From the NCBI RefSeq assembly GCF_021606685.1, contig NZ_WKCB01000052.1, forward strand, positions 1 to 40,898: a stretch of DNA of 40,898 nt. Direction: 5' to 3'. Position numbers and translations under genes: made by a program. Origin of the DNA: Pseudomonas syringae. GTDB lineage: Bacteria > Pseudomonadota > Gammaproteobacteria > Pseudomonadales > Pseudomonadaceae. This document shows positions 7,242-15,622 of this stretch, in pieces. Numbering within the stretch: position 1 is the first letter of the stretch; each line of letters opens with the position of its first letter. The notes below the pieces were generated by a model, which worked only from the letters and a program-made list of their open reading frames with translations, made no database searches and had not been told where the DNA came from.

Positions 7242-8972
7242 TTAGCGAATCACACTGCCGGCGTGCCGACGCCGCCGGCGGTTCCCCACGAAGACCAGCC
7301 CGGCCATCAGGCATAACGTCACGGGTATCGTGAAGGTCATCACCAGCTTTATCGCGATCTCCAGTCGATTGACCTGGGCGTAGGCCTCGGCCCGCACGGC
7401 ATGCAACTCCATGGGTAGGCGCAGGCGCTCCTTGTTAAGTGCTTGCAGTTGGGTGGTGTCCACGGTCTGGCTGCTGAGGGTGGTGGTCGGCAGGCTCAGG
7501 TGTTGCCACTCCTGTTCCGTGCGCCGCAGCCGCCGTTCCAGTTCGCTGGCCTTCACCCGGTAGGCTTGCTCTGCGGCGGTGCGCAGGGTTGCCAGCAGCG
7601 AAGGCGGGCTTTCCTGCGCGGCGCGCGGGCGAATACTGGCGAGTGCTTCAGGAGCAGACAAGTTATCCAATGTGTTCAAGACAAACAGCGCGTTGTCGTT
7701 CTTCGCCAAATCGCTGACCTTGTCCGAGAGCAGGTCCGTATCGGCGACTACCACGACACGGATCTGCGCCGCCTTTTGCAAACCGGGTGGCTGGCCGCTG
7801 ATACCGTCAGGAAATGCCGAATAACCCGGCCCCTCGATACGGGCTGCAATCACATGGCGTTTGCCTTGAGGCAGCGCTTCTTCATGCAGAGAGTCGAACT
7901 CGGTTGCACCCGCGAAGCGCTCGGTATCCAGTAGCTCGGATTGCTCTGAGCTTTGCAGCAGGGGGGTAAAGCTTGTGCGACTTTTATGCAGCCGTGAAAG
8001 GGCGCCGCTGCTCGACACCGTTACCCTGTTCACTTTCCAGGTGCTGACATCATGTGTGTTCATCGCCTGTCGGGGCAGGGTCAGTCTGCCCGGATGCTGC
8101 GCCGCACGGTTGCCAGCACTGGCTGCGTAGCCAATGTCGACCAGCCACTTGTTCGCCGGCATCTGGATGCCCCAGGCGGCAAGCAGCCCATCCAGCCGGG
8201 AGTCGGCGGGTGTGGCGTTTGAGCTTTGCTCGCTGAGCGGGTCGATGAACATCATCAATCTGCCGCCCTTCAATACAAATTGTTCAATCCCATAGAGGGT
8301 TGCTTGAGACAGCGTTCGCGGGTGAACGACCATCAGTGTCTGAATGTGCTCCGGTATGCGTTCGGTGGCCGACGTCAAGTTGACCAGGTTGAAGTGCTGC
8401 TGCAATGCCTTGAGCAGACGATCACTGGACGGCTCCATGGCCAGCCCTGGCAACAGCCCGACAATGGGGCGTTCGGGGTGTTGCAACTTGGCGATCAGGT
8501 GACTGATTTCATACTCCAGCAAAGGCTCTCGTTCGACGCTGAAGGATTCGATGCGTTGCGCACCGTGACCGGCACGGGTGCCGATCAGGCCAAGAAAGCC
8601 AGCGGTGTTGTCAAGGCCAAATAAGCCTGCTTTGTAGGCATCTTCTGAAAAAGGCGCAGGCTCGATAACGTGCAGATTAATCATGCCTTTGGCGGCTTTT
8701 TCATATTCCTTGAGCACGTCCTCAATGCGCTTGCCGTAGCGTTTTACCGTGTAGCTTCTTTGCGGGTCGCGGTTCGCGTTGAAGTAATACAAGTCCAGGG
8801 GGCTTTCCAGTGACGCGAGCGATTGTTGGACGGACGGGGATAGCGTATGGATTTTTTGCTGTGAGTAATCCCAGCGGAGAGTGGGAAGGTGCCCCACCCA
8901 CACCAAGTTGAATGCCAGGAAAAGTAACAGTATGACCGTGAGTGTCATGCCGGTAAGCAGAGCGGATCGCAT
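7242..8972 (-). CDS. GldG-like auxiliary protein of an ABC transporter
   Basis: A 576-residue protein with an N-terminal membrane helix (LTVILLLFLAFNLVWV), a large extracytoplasmic part, and a C-terminal helix (TFTIPVTLCLMAGLVFVG) followed by RRRRRH on the inside. The opening after the helix (WDYSQQKIHTLSPSVQQSLASL), the segment GRLMMFIDPLSEQ and the ABC_transp_aux-like core are typical of GldG / YbbC-like auxiliary subunits. These go with a GldA-type ATPase and GldF-type permease; what they export or assemble in Pseudomonas is unknown to me. It lies 15 bases after the permease with AAAGGAAG as ribosome site, so it is the last gene of a three-gene operon. A DUF4340 partner, often the next gene, is not present downstream. 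Confidence 0.82.
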   Translation of the reverse strand: MRSALLTGMTLTVILLLFLAFNLVWVGHLPTLRWDYSQQKIHTLSPSVQQSLASLESPLDLYYFNANRDPQRSYTVKRYGKRIEDVLKEYEKAAKGMINLHVIEPAPFSEDAYKAGLFGLDNTAGFLGLIGTRAGHGAQRIESFSVEREPLLEYEISHLIAKLQHPERPIVGLLPGLAMEPSSDRLLKALQQHFNLVNLTSATERIPEHIQTLMVVHPRTLSQATLYGIEQFVLKGGRLMMFIDPLSEQSSNATPADSRLDGLLAAWGIQMPANKWLVDIGYAASAGNRAAQHPGRLTLPRQAMNTHDVSTWKVNRVTVSSSGALSRLHKSRTSFTPLLQSSEQSELLDTERFAGATEFDSLHEEALPQGKRHVIAARIEGPGYSAFPDGISGQPPGLQKAAQIRVVVVADTDLLSDKVSDLAKNDNALFVLNTLDNLSAPEALASIRPRAAQESPPSLLATLRTAAEQAYRVKASELERRLRRTEQEWQHLSLPTTTLSSQTVDTTQLQALNKERLRLPMELHAVRAEAYAQVNRLEIAIKLVMTFTIPVTLCLMAGLVFVGNRRRRRHAGSVIR

Positions 8973-8987
8973 GCGGGGCTTCCTTTC

Positions 8988-9713
8988 TCAACTGTGTTTA
9001 TAGTTGAGTGTGACTGTCGTGGCAGCGAGAAAGGCCAGGATCGTGCTGGTGAAGTAAAGCAGGTCGCGAAGTGTGAACTTACCCTCGTCGATAGTGCTGA
9101 ACCGAGAAAAAGGACTAAGGGCGGTCAGGCTGTCGATTAACCAGATGGGTTGTTGATGTTCAAGCGCATCCAGCAAAGATGAAAGTCCACTGGCGATCAG
9201 CAGTAAGCCGATGGTCAGGATAGCGATAACGGTACGCTGCCGGACCAGGGTGAAAATAAAACAACTGGCGGACAAGTAAGTGCCCGCCAATAGCCAACTT
9301 GCGAGGAATTGCGAGGCAATAACGCCGTTGTCTGCGCTGCCCAGGTAATTGGCGATGATGACCAAGGGGAACATTAATATCAGGGCAATGCCCGCCACCA
9401 CCCAGGCGGCTAAAAACTTACCGACGACCCAGTCAAAGGTTGTGATGGGGAATGTTTTCATCAGGTCGAGAAAGCCGGCATTCGATTCATCTGACCAAAG
9501 TTGTGCGGCCAGGGGCGGTATCAAAAGGAAGTAGAGCCAGGGATGAAACTGAAAAAACACCTGTAGATCGCTGCTGCCTTGCTCAAACCACGGGCTCATG
9601 TGCAGCCCCGCTACCACGGACAGGGTTAGAAAAATGGCAATACTCAGGTAGGTGCCGGGCGTGCTGGCATAACTCGCGAGCTGACGCTTGAAGATGACGG
9701 GCAGCAGTTTCAA
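8988..9713 (-). CDS. ABC-2 type permease, GldF-like
   Basis: A 241-residue membrane protein with about six helices. KRQLASYASTPGTYLSIAIFLTL near the N-terminus matches the RELxSYFxSPxAY pattern of GldF-like permeases. I chose the TTG at 9713: it overlaps the ATPase stop codon as TTGA, has GAGAGG seven bases upstream, and gives the usual short N-terminus (MKLLPVIFKRQL). The ATG at 9791 would add 26 hydrophilic residues and overlap the ATPase by 82 bases. The TTGA overlap implies translational coupling with the ATPase. Confidence 0.82.
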   Translation of the reverse strand: MKLLPVIFKRQLASYASTPGTYLSIAIFLTLSVVAGLHMSPWFEQGSSDLQVFFQFHPWLYFLLIPPLAAQLWSDESNAGFLDLMKTFPITTFDWVVGKFLAAWVVAGIALILMFPLVIIANYLGSADNGVIASQFLASWLLAGTYLSASCFIFTLVRQRTVIAILTIGLLLIASGLSSLLDALEHQQPIWLIDSLTALSPFSRFSTIDEGKFTLRDLLYFTSTILAFLAATTVTLNYKHS

Positions 9714-10636
9714 GAGGAGGCCTCTCGGCTCAGATGATGGACCACGTCGTTTAGCCGGCCCGGTTCCAGGCTCATTGAGTTGATTTTCCAACGGCGATTG
9801 GCAACGAGCGTGTTGATGTGGGGATAGATCGCGTGCCCCGGCATGGCCAGAACGGTTACCGTGCCGGGTGCATGTCGATGTTCTTCGATGCCCGCTACAC
9901 CCGGCAGGACCGCCAGGGCCAGGAGGTCCAGCGGGGCATCCGCGGTTAGGGTGACTGCTTGGAAATGCCGGGAGTCGCGTTGCAAATCGGGCAGTGGGCT
10001 ATCGGCCACCAGGCGACCATTCGCGAGAATCAGTGCGCGTGTGCAGACGTGGGACAAGTCATCGCAGTGGCGGGAAGCAATGATGACCGTCATTTCCTGC
10101 GTCAGCGATTGGATGAGCGCTTTGAATCGCTGCTTCTGATCAGGCGGTAGCCCCTCGGTCGGTTCATCCAATAACAACAAGGCCGGGCCATGCAGGATGG
10201 CCTGAGCAATGGCAACTTTGCGCTTCGACCCGACGGAGAGGGCGTTGAGCGGCATGCTGAGGATTGGCCATAACTCCAGGCGCGTTGCAGCTTCCTCCAC
10301 CCGCGCTCGCTTTTCGTTGCCGTGGAACCCACGAAGGGCGGCGATGAAGTTGAGAAAGTCTTTAACCGACATCGTAGGGTGATCAAGCTCTTGATCAAGT
10401 TGGTAGCCGATAAGCCTTCGCGCTTTTAGTCGTTGAGTTTGCATGTCGAACCCCTCGATACTTATATGTCCGCTGGAAGGAGGGGTAGCGCCCGAGAGCA
10501 TATTTAACAGTGTTGTTTTAATTGCAGGATCTTCGCCAAACAGTCCGAGACATTCTTTTTGATTGGCATTGAACGATAGGTCGTTAATGATAGTTTTCTT
10601 GCCCAGGTGTTTCGTCAGATTATTGATTTCGATCAT
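9710..10636 (-). CDS. ABC transporter ATPase with degenerate Walker A and D-loop
   Basis: A 308-residue GldA/CcmA-type ATP-binding subunit, first gene of the operon with the permease and GldG-like protein. Conserved parts: Q-loop region (IGYQLDQ), Walker B LLLLDEPT with Glu158, and the switch His190. Unusual parts: the P-loop reads G34-E-D-P-A-I39-K40-T-T, so the glycine before the lysine is Ile. The signature is LSVGS instead of LSxGQ/LSKGY, and the D-loop is GLPP where GLDP is normal. The C-terminal 100 residues resemble the extension seen in GldA-like subunits. The ATG at 10636 is preferred over an in-frame TTG at 10663, which has no ribosome site. The first third looks AT-richer than the surroundings. 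ATP binding may be weakened; I infer either a specialised or a decaying subunit. Confidence 0.82.
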   Translation of the reverse strand: MIEINNLTKHLGKKTIINDLSFNANQKECLGLFGEDPAIKTTLLNMLSGATPPSSGHISIEGFDMQTQRLKARRLIGYQLDQELDHPTMSVKDFLNFIAALRGFHGNEKRARVEEAATRLELWPILSMPLNALSVGSKRKVAIAQAILHGPALLLLDEPTEGLPPDQKQRFKALIQSLTQEMTVIIASRHCDDLSHVCTRALILANGRLVADSPLPDLQRDSRHFQAVTLTADAPLDLLALAVLPGVAGIEEHRHAPGTVTVLAMPGHAIYPHINTLVANRRWKINSMSLEPGRLNDVVHHLSREASS

Positions 10637-10827
10637 TTTGCTACCGGGCAAGTTTTGAATCAAAAAGTAGGAGGCGCTGAAAAAGGGTACGGATAATAGT
10701 GTCTTTTGGGAACGCCGCTCGGCATTTATAAGACAAGTCCTACGTGCTTGTTAGGTAGGGCGCTGGGACAATTGTGATGTGTTTTTAACCTTTTAATTGT
10801 CGCCCTTCGTAATGAGGCCTGATTACC

Positions 10828-11787
10828 ATGATGCTTCTACGTACCCTTGTTCTTGAACGTAATGGTGAGGATGCTCCCGTCAACGGGGCACTGCTCTGTG
10901 GATTTGCTGTAGGTCAGATTGCCTCCAATTTTCTTGTTTACAGTCTGGATGAAGAAGTTGAACCGGGTAGTTCCAGGGTCTATATCGCGACCTTGCGCAA
11001 AAAAGCCGAACGGTATTTTCTGGACGGTGTTGAGTCCAAGGAAGACTTGCAAGTGGCCATGCATGTGTTCAAGCAAATCCTGACGTTGGCTGCGTCGGGC
11101 GCCAAGCCGGGCGCGGTAACCGACACTCAGGTGCCCTATCATTTTGTCGATCTCAAAGGCTGCAAGCTGCCGCCGGCCAAGCCTGATGATCATCACTCGA
11201 TGATCATCAAAAAGGCCTTGGTAATGAAGGTGATTACCTTGGGGATGTCTGCACCGGCGTTACCGGCCATCGAAAGCGCTTCATTGATCGTGCCGTCCAT
11301 TCGTTTTTCGTCGCAAATGAGCTCTGTGCCCAAGGTGGTGAGCCCCGCCGAGGCAGGCCGGGGAGCGGCGGCTGAATATCCTGTCGAAGAACCGCAACCG
11401 GTGCCGGCCGCACCGGTCATCCAGCCGGCACCAAAAGTGCTGGCACAACCTAAATTGGTGGCGCCGGTGGACGACAGCACATTGTTTGAAGTGGACACTA
11501 CGCTGACCAGCCTTGCGCGCGTCGCTCAGGAACTGACCCAGCAAAAACTGGCTGCCGGCGAGCGGGAGGCCAGGCTTGAGCAATGGCAAATCCAAGTGCA
11601 GCAGCAGCAAAGCCAGCTGGATGAGAGAGCCCGAGAACTCGAGCAGCGCACCACTCAACTGCACGACCAGTCCCAGGCAGTCAGCCAAAGGACCGAAGCA
11701 CTCAAGGCGATGGCGTCGCAGATGTCGGTCTTGCGTCAGAGTTTGCGAGGCATACTGCTTGAGTTGGATCAGGCGTTGGATAGCTAG
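10828..11787 (+). CDS. Unrecognised protein with C-terminal coiled coil
   Basis: A 319-residue protein that I cannot place in a family. Residues 1-130 look globular and mixed alpha/beta (MMLLRTLVLERNG..., YIATLRKKAERYFLDG). Residues about 150-220 are a low-complexity Ala/Pro/Val linker (EEPQPVPAAPVIQPAPK). Residues about 225-310 form a strong Gln/Glu/Arg-rich coiled coil (EQWQIQVQQQQSQLDERARE). No signal peptide or membrane helix is visible, so it is probably cytosolic. The start follows GAGG by about ten bases; a second ATG at 10831 is equally possible. It is divergent from the ABC operon, 191 bases away, and upstream of greB with a long hairpin between. Confidence 0.75.
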   Translation: MMLLRTLVLERNGEDAPVNGALLCGFAVGQIASNFLVYSLDEEVEPGSSRVYIATLRKKAERYFLDGVESKEDLQVAMHVFKQILTLAASGAKPGAVTDTQVPYHFVDLKGCKLPPAKPDDHHSMIIKKALVMKVITLGMSAPALPAIESASLIVPSIRFSSQMSSVPKVVSPAEAGRGAAAEYPVEEPQPVPAAPVIQPAPKVLAQPKLVAPVDDSTLFEVDTTLTSLARVAQELTQQKLAAGEREARLEQWQIQVQQQQSQLDERARELEQRTTQLHDQSQAVSQRTEALKAMASQMSVLRQSLRGILLELDQALDS

Positions 11788-11834
11788 ACTGGCCTGGCTA
11801 CTTTCCCCGGTTCATTTATCATCAACGCCAGCCA

Positions 11835-11869
11835 GCCGACGCCAGGGAACGATTCCCTGGCCTGTCGGC
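11835..11869 (+). promoter_or_regulatory. Long hairpin between the coiled-coil gene and greB
   Basis: GCCGAC-GCCAGGGAA, loop cga, TTCCCTGGC-ct-GTCGGC: a 9-bp perfect inner stem extended by a further 6 bp across a two-base bulge. It lies 31 bases upstream of the presumed greB start. No U-run follows, so it is more likely a leader structure, RNA-end hairpin or processing site than an intrinsic terminator. Confidence 0.6.
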
Positions 11870-11900
11870 GCCTATGGACATTGCTCGGGGATGCGTGCGT

Positions 11901-12374
11901 TTGAGTACCAAGCTGATTACCAAAGAAGGTCATGAAGCGCTAAAGAAAGAGCTGGATTACCTGTGGCGCGAAAAGCGTCCGGACACCACGCGCAAAGTCA
12001 CCTGGGCTGCGTCGCTGGGGGACCGCAGCGAAAACGCCGACTACCAGTACAACAAGAAACTGCTGCGTGAAATCGACCGCAGGGTTCGCTACCTGCGCAA
12101 GCGCCTCGAAGACATGCGTGTGGTGGAGTACATGCCCGAGCAGGAGGGCAAGGTGTTTTTCGGCGCCTGGGTCGATATTGAAAACGAGCAAGGCGAAACC
12201 AAGCGTTTTCGCATCGTCGGCTATGACGAGATTTATGATCGGATGGACTACATCTCCATCGACTCACCGATGGCTCGCGCGTTGTTGCGCAAGGAAGTCG
12301 ACGATGAGGCCATCGTGCAGACGCCGGGTGGTGACGTCTGCTGGTGGATCACCGGTATCGAGTATGTGAAGTAG
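11901..12374 (+). CDS. greB: Transcription elongation factor GreB
   Basis: A 157-residue GreB (E. coli GreB has 158). The coiled-coil domain contains the hallmark KVTWAASLGDRSENADYQYNK with the tip acidic residues that stimulate RNA cleavage by backtracked RNA polymerase. The C-terminal FKBP-like domain has QEGKVFFGAWV and YISIDSPMARALL. I place the start at the TTG of 11901 (MSTKLITKEGHEALK), because homology begins there and GGGGA lies about nine bases before it. Upstream GTG (11895) and ATG (11874) codons in frame would add non-homologous residues. Confidence 0.93.
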   Translation: MSTKLITKEGHEALKKELDYLWREKRPDTTRKVTWAASLGDRSENADYQYNKKLLREIDRRVRYLRKRLEDMRVVEYMPEQEGKVFFGAWVDIENEQGETKRFRIVGYDEIYDRMDYISIDSPMARALLRKEVDDEAIVQTPGGDVCWWITGIEYVK

Positions 12375-12378
12375 TTGA

Positions 12379-12413
12379 CGCTGGCCCGCCTCTGTAAAGG
12401 ACGCGGGCCAGCG
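12379..12413. terminator. Hairpin between convergent greB and the ABC permease gene
   Basis: CGCTGGCCCGC (12379-12389) and GCGGGCCAGCG (12403-12413) are a perfect 11-bp stem with a 13-base loop, located between two convergent stop codons. There is no clear T-run on either side, but its position fits transcript termination for both genes. Confidence 0.6.
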
Positions 12414-12418
12414 AGGTT

Positions 12419-14929
12419 TCAGCCTTCGCGCAATACCGTCAGCGGGCTGGCGTTCAAGGCGCGGCGGGTACCAAACACCCCGGCGCCACCGATCAGTACG
12501 GCACCGATCACCGGCAGCAGCAGTAACCATGGGTGCGGCTGCCAGGCCAAGTCAAACGCATAACGGTACAGCACCCAGGTCACCAGCTCGGTGCCCAATG
12601 CCGCAAGCAACCCGCTGACTGCGCCCAGCAAGCCGAACTCGATGCGCCTGGCCTTGACCAGTAGCTTGCGTTCGGCACCGAGGGCACGCAGCAGCGCACC
12701 TTGGCGGATACGCTCGTCGAGGGTGGCTTGCAGGCCGGAGAACAACACCGCCATGCCCGCCGCAAGCACGAACAGCAGCACGTACTCTACCGCCAGGGTC
12801 ACTTGGGCGAGGATGCTGCGCAACTGCTCCAGCAGCGCCTCCACCTGCAGAATGGTCACTGCGGGGAATGCCCGGGACAGATCGACGATCTGCTGGTCGT
12901 GACCTGGGGCCAGGTAGAAACTGGTCAGGTAGGTGGCGGGCAGGTCCTTCAAGGTGCCTGGTTGGAAAATCATGAAGAAGTTGGGCTGGAAGTTATCCCA
13001 GTTGATGGTCCGCAGGCTGGTGACCCGCGCTTCACGATTTTCCCCAGCCACTGTAAAGACCAGATGGTCGTTGAGTTTGAGCTTGAGGCTTTGCGCGACC
13101 TTGGCTTCTACCGAGACTCCGGGAATCTCATCGGTGGGTTGCTGCGACCACCAGCTGCCTGCAGTCAGCGCATTGCCTGGCGGCAGGTCGGCGGCCCAGG
13201 TCAGGCTCAAGTCACGCTGCACCGCGCGATCGCCACTGGAATCCTTGCTGACAATCTCCTGTACCGGTTCGCCGTTGATGCTGATCAGGCGGCCTGGCAC
13301 GACCGGGTACAACGGCGCTGACTGTGCCTGCAGTTCGAGCAGGCGCGCACCAAAGGCGTCCTTGTCGGCCGGCAGGATATTCAGGGCGAAGTAGTTGGGG
13401 GCGTCCTTGGGCAACTGGTTTTGCCAGGTGTCGAGCAACTCGCCGCGCAGCAACGCGATCAACCCCATGGACAGCAGGATCAGGCCAAACGCTAGGGATT
13501 GGCCCGCCGCGGCCAGTGGGTGGCGCAACAACTGCCCCAGGCCCAGGCGCCACGGCAGGGAGGCGCGGGCCAGCAGGCGCCGCAGGCTTTGCAACAGCAG
13601 CAGGAGCAGACCGCCCAGGATCAGCGCCGCGACCACACCACCACCGAGCAACGCGAAGGTCAGCAGCAGGTCGAGGCTCAGGCGCCACATGATCAGGCCC
13701 AGCGCGAGCAGCGCGGCACCGTAGACCATCCAGGTGCTGGACGGGATCGGCAGCATGTCGCGGCGCAGTACCCGCAGCGGCGGTACACGGCCCAGTGCGG
13801 CCAAGGGCGGCAGGGCGAAGCCGGCGAGGGCGACCAGTCCGGTGCCGATCCCGGCAATCGCTGGCAACAGTCCGCCGGGGGGTACGTCCGCCGGTAGCAG
13901 GTCATGCAGGAAGTAGAACAGGCCGAACTGTGCCAGCCAGCCGAGGAGGGCGCCGGTCAAGCTCGCGAGCAGGCCCAGTACGCTCAATTGCAGGGTGAAC
14001 AGCAACATGGCTTCGCGTCGCGACAGCCCCAGGCAACGCAACAACGCACTGGCGTCGAAACGTCGCGTGGCGAATCGGTTGGCCGACAAGGCTACGGCCA
14101 CACCGGCCAGCAGCACCGCCACCAGACTGGCCATGTTCAGGTAGCGCTCGGCCTTGCCCAGGGCGCCACCAATCTGCTGGTTGCCGTCCCGTGAGTCCTG
14201 CAGGCGCTGGTTGGCCGCAAGCCCTGGCTTGACCAGGTCGCGATAGGTCTGCAGCGCCGTGCTCGCCTGCGGCCCACGCCACAGTTCGCGGTAGCTGACG
14301 CGGCTGCCGGGCTGGACGACGCCGGTGGCATCGAGGTCCGCCAGGTTGATCATGACCCTGGGCGTGAGGCTGTAGAAGTTACCGGCGCGGTCGGGCTCGT
14401 AGGTGAGGATGCGCGCCAGGCGCAAGGTCTTCATGCCCACGTCGATACTGTCGCCGACCTTGAGGTCGAGTGCCGTCAGCAGTCGCGCCTCCACCCAGGC
14501 TTCACCGGGCTTGGGGCCGCCGCCCGGGGTTTCATCCCCAAAAGGCGCCGCGGCGCTTTTGAGCTGGCCACGCAACGGGTACTGCTCGTTGACCGCCTTG
14601 ATGCTGGAGAGCTGGATGCCGTTGTCGGTGGCTATGACGCTGGAAAACTCCACCACGCGGGCGTGATCAAGGCCCAGCTCGGTGCCGGACAGGATTTGCT
14701 CCGGGCGGGCCGGCGAGCTGCCTTCGAGCACCAGGTCGGCCCCGAGGAACTCGGTAGCACGCAACATCATGGCGCCATTGAGGCGCGCACCGAAGTAACC
14801 GATGGCAGTGCTGGCGGCCACGGCCACCAACAGGGCGAAGAACAACACGCGCAATTCACCGGCGCGGGCATCGCGCAGCAATTGGCGCATGGCAAGGCTG
14901 AACAGGCGCAACAGCGGCAAGCGTGCCAT
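12419..14929 (-). CDS. YbbP-type FtsX-family ABC permease
   Basis: An 836-residue inner-membrane permease of the MacB/FtsX superfamily in the ten-helix arrangement. There is an N-terminal helix (VLFFALLVAVAASTAIG), a large periplasmic domain, a central bundle of helices (near residues 260-500), a second periplasmic domain, and C-terminal helices (LLLLPVIGAVLIGGAGV). Together with the ATPase upstream it forms a YbbA-YbbP pair. Proteins of this group act as mechanotransmission devices, and their substrate is uncertain. The ATG at 14929 shares its A with the ATPase stop codon (TGATG), which indicates translational coupling. Confidence 0.9.
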   Translation of the reverse strand: MARLPLLRLFSLAMRQLLRDARAGELRVLFFALLVAVAASTAIGYFGARLNGAMMLRATEFLGADLVLEGSSPARPEQILSGTELGLDHARVVEFSSVIATDNGIQLSSIKAVNEQYPLRGQLKSAAAPFGDETPGGGPKPGEAWVEARLLTALDLKVGDSIDVGMKTLRLARILTYEPDRAGNFYSLTPRVMINLADLDATGVVQPGSRVSYRELWRGPQASTALQTYRDLVKPGLAANQRLQDSRDGNQQIGGALGKAERYLNMASLVAVLLAGVAVALSANRFATRRFDASALLRCLGLSRREAMLLFTLQLSVLGLLASLTGALLGWLAQFGLFYFLHDLLPADVPPGGLLPAIAGIGTGLVALAGFALPPLAALGRVPPLRVLRRDMLPIPSSTWMVYGAALLALGLIMWRLSLDLLLTFALLGGGVVAALILGGLLLLLLQSLRRLLARASLPWRLGLGQLLRHPLAAAGQSLAFGLILLSMGLIALLRGELLDTWQNQLPKDAPNYFALNILPADKDAFGARLLELQAQSAPLYPVVPGRLISINGEPVQEIVSKDSSGDRAVQRDLSLTWAADLPPGNALTAGSWWSQQPTDEIPGVSVEAKVAQSLKLKLNDHLVFTVAGENREARVTSLRTINWDNFQPNFFMIFQPGTLKDLPATYLTSFYLAPGHDQQIVDLSRAFPAVTILQVEALLEQLRSILAQVTLAVEYVLLFVLAAGMAVLFSGLQATLDERIRQGALLRALGAERKLLVKARRIEFGLLGAVSGLLAALGTELVTWVLYRYAFDLAWQPHPWLLLLPVIGAVLIGGAGVFGTRRALNASPLTVLREG

Positions 14930-15612
14930 CAAGGCTCCAGGGGCGCGACCATCAGGCCGGCTTCAAGGCGGATCAGGCGTCGGCAACGGTGGGCCAGGCG
15001 CTCGTCGTGGGTGACCAGCACCAGGGTCGTGCCGCTTTCTTTATTGAGTTCGAACAGCAGGTCGCTGATGCGCTCGCCGGTGTGGCTGTCGAGGTTGCCG
15101 GTGGGTTCATCGGCAAACAGCACGTCCGGTTCTGCAGCAAATGCACGGGCAATCGCGACCCGTTGCTGCTCGCCACCGGACAGCTGGCGTGGCGAGTGGG
15201 TGAGGCGTTGGCCCAGGCCCACGCGCTCCAGCAGGTGCCTGGCGCGCTCGCGGGCGTCTTTGCGGCCGTCCAGTTCCAGCGGCAGCATGACGTTTTCGAG
15301 GGCGTTGAGGCTGTCGAGCAACTGGAAGGACTGGAAGACGAAGCCCACGTGCTCGGCACGGATGCGCGCGCGCTGGTCTTCGTCGAGGCTGCTCAGGGCT
15401 TGCCCGGCGAGGGTGACTTCGCCGCTGCTGGGCAGGTCAAGGCCGGCCAGCAGGCCCAGGAGGGTGGATTTGCCGGAACCGGAAGCACCGACGATAGCCA
15501 GGCTATCGCCCTTGTTCAGTTCCAGGCTCAGTTCGTGCAGGATAGTCAGTTCACCTTCCGCGCTGGGAACCACTTTGCTAAGGTTCCGCGCGGTGAGAAT
15601 GCTTGCGCCCAT
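14929..15612 (-). CDS. YbbA-type ABC transporter ATPase
   Basis: A 227-residue LolD/MacB-class ATPase. It has the intact Walker A GASGSGKST, Q-loop FVFQSFQLL, signature LSGGEQQR, Walker B VLFADEPTGNLD and switch His in LVTHD. It pairs with the FtsX-type permease downstream, whose start codon overlaps the stop. The start is MGASILTARNLSK at 15612; the much longer frame upstream is antisense to tesA. As in E. coli (ybbA-tesA), the gene is divergent from tesA with almost no space between start codons. Confidence 0.93.
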   Translation of the reverse strand: MGASILTARNLSKVVPSAEGELTILHELSLELNKGDSLAIVGASGSGKSTLLGLLAGLDLPSSGEVTLAGQALSSLDEDQRARIRAEHVGFVFQSFQLLDSLNALENVMLPLELDGRKDARERARHLLERVGLGQRLTHSPRQLSGGEQQRVAIARAFAAEPDVLFADEPTGNLDSHTGERISDLLFELNKESGTTLVLVTHDERLAHRCRRLIRLEAGLMVAPLEP

Positions 15613-15622
15613 GGAGAATCCG

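Noticed and set aside
11185..11209. Tandem GATGATCATCA palindromes as a regulator binding site
   Set aside because: They lie inside the coding frame (DDHHSMIIKK) far from any start; two copies are too few to argue for a site. Mentioned only with the coiled-coil protein.
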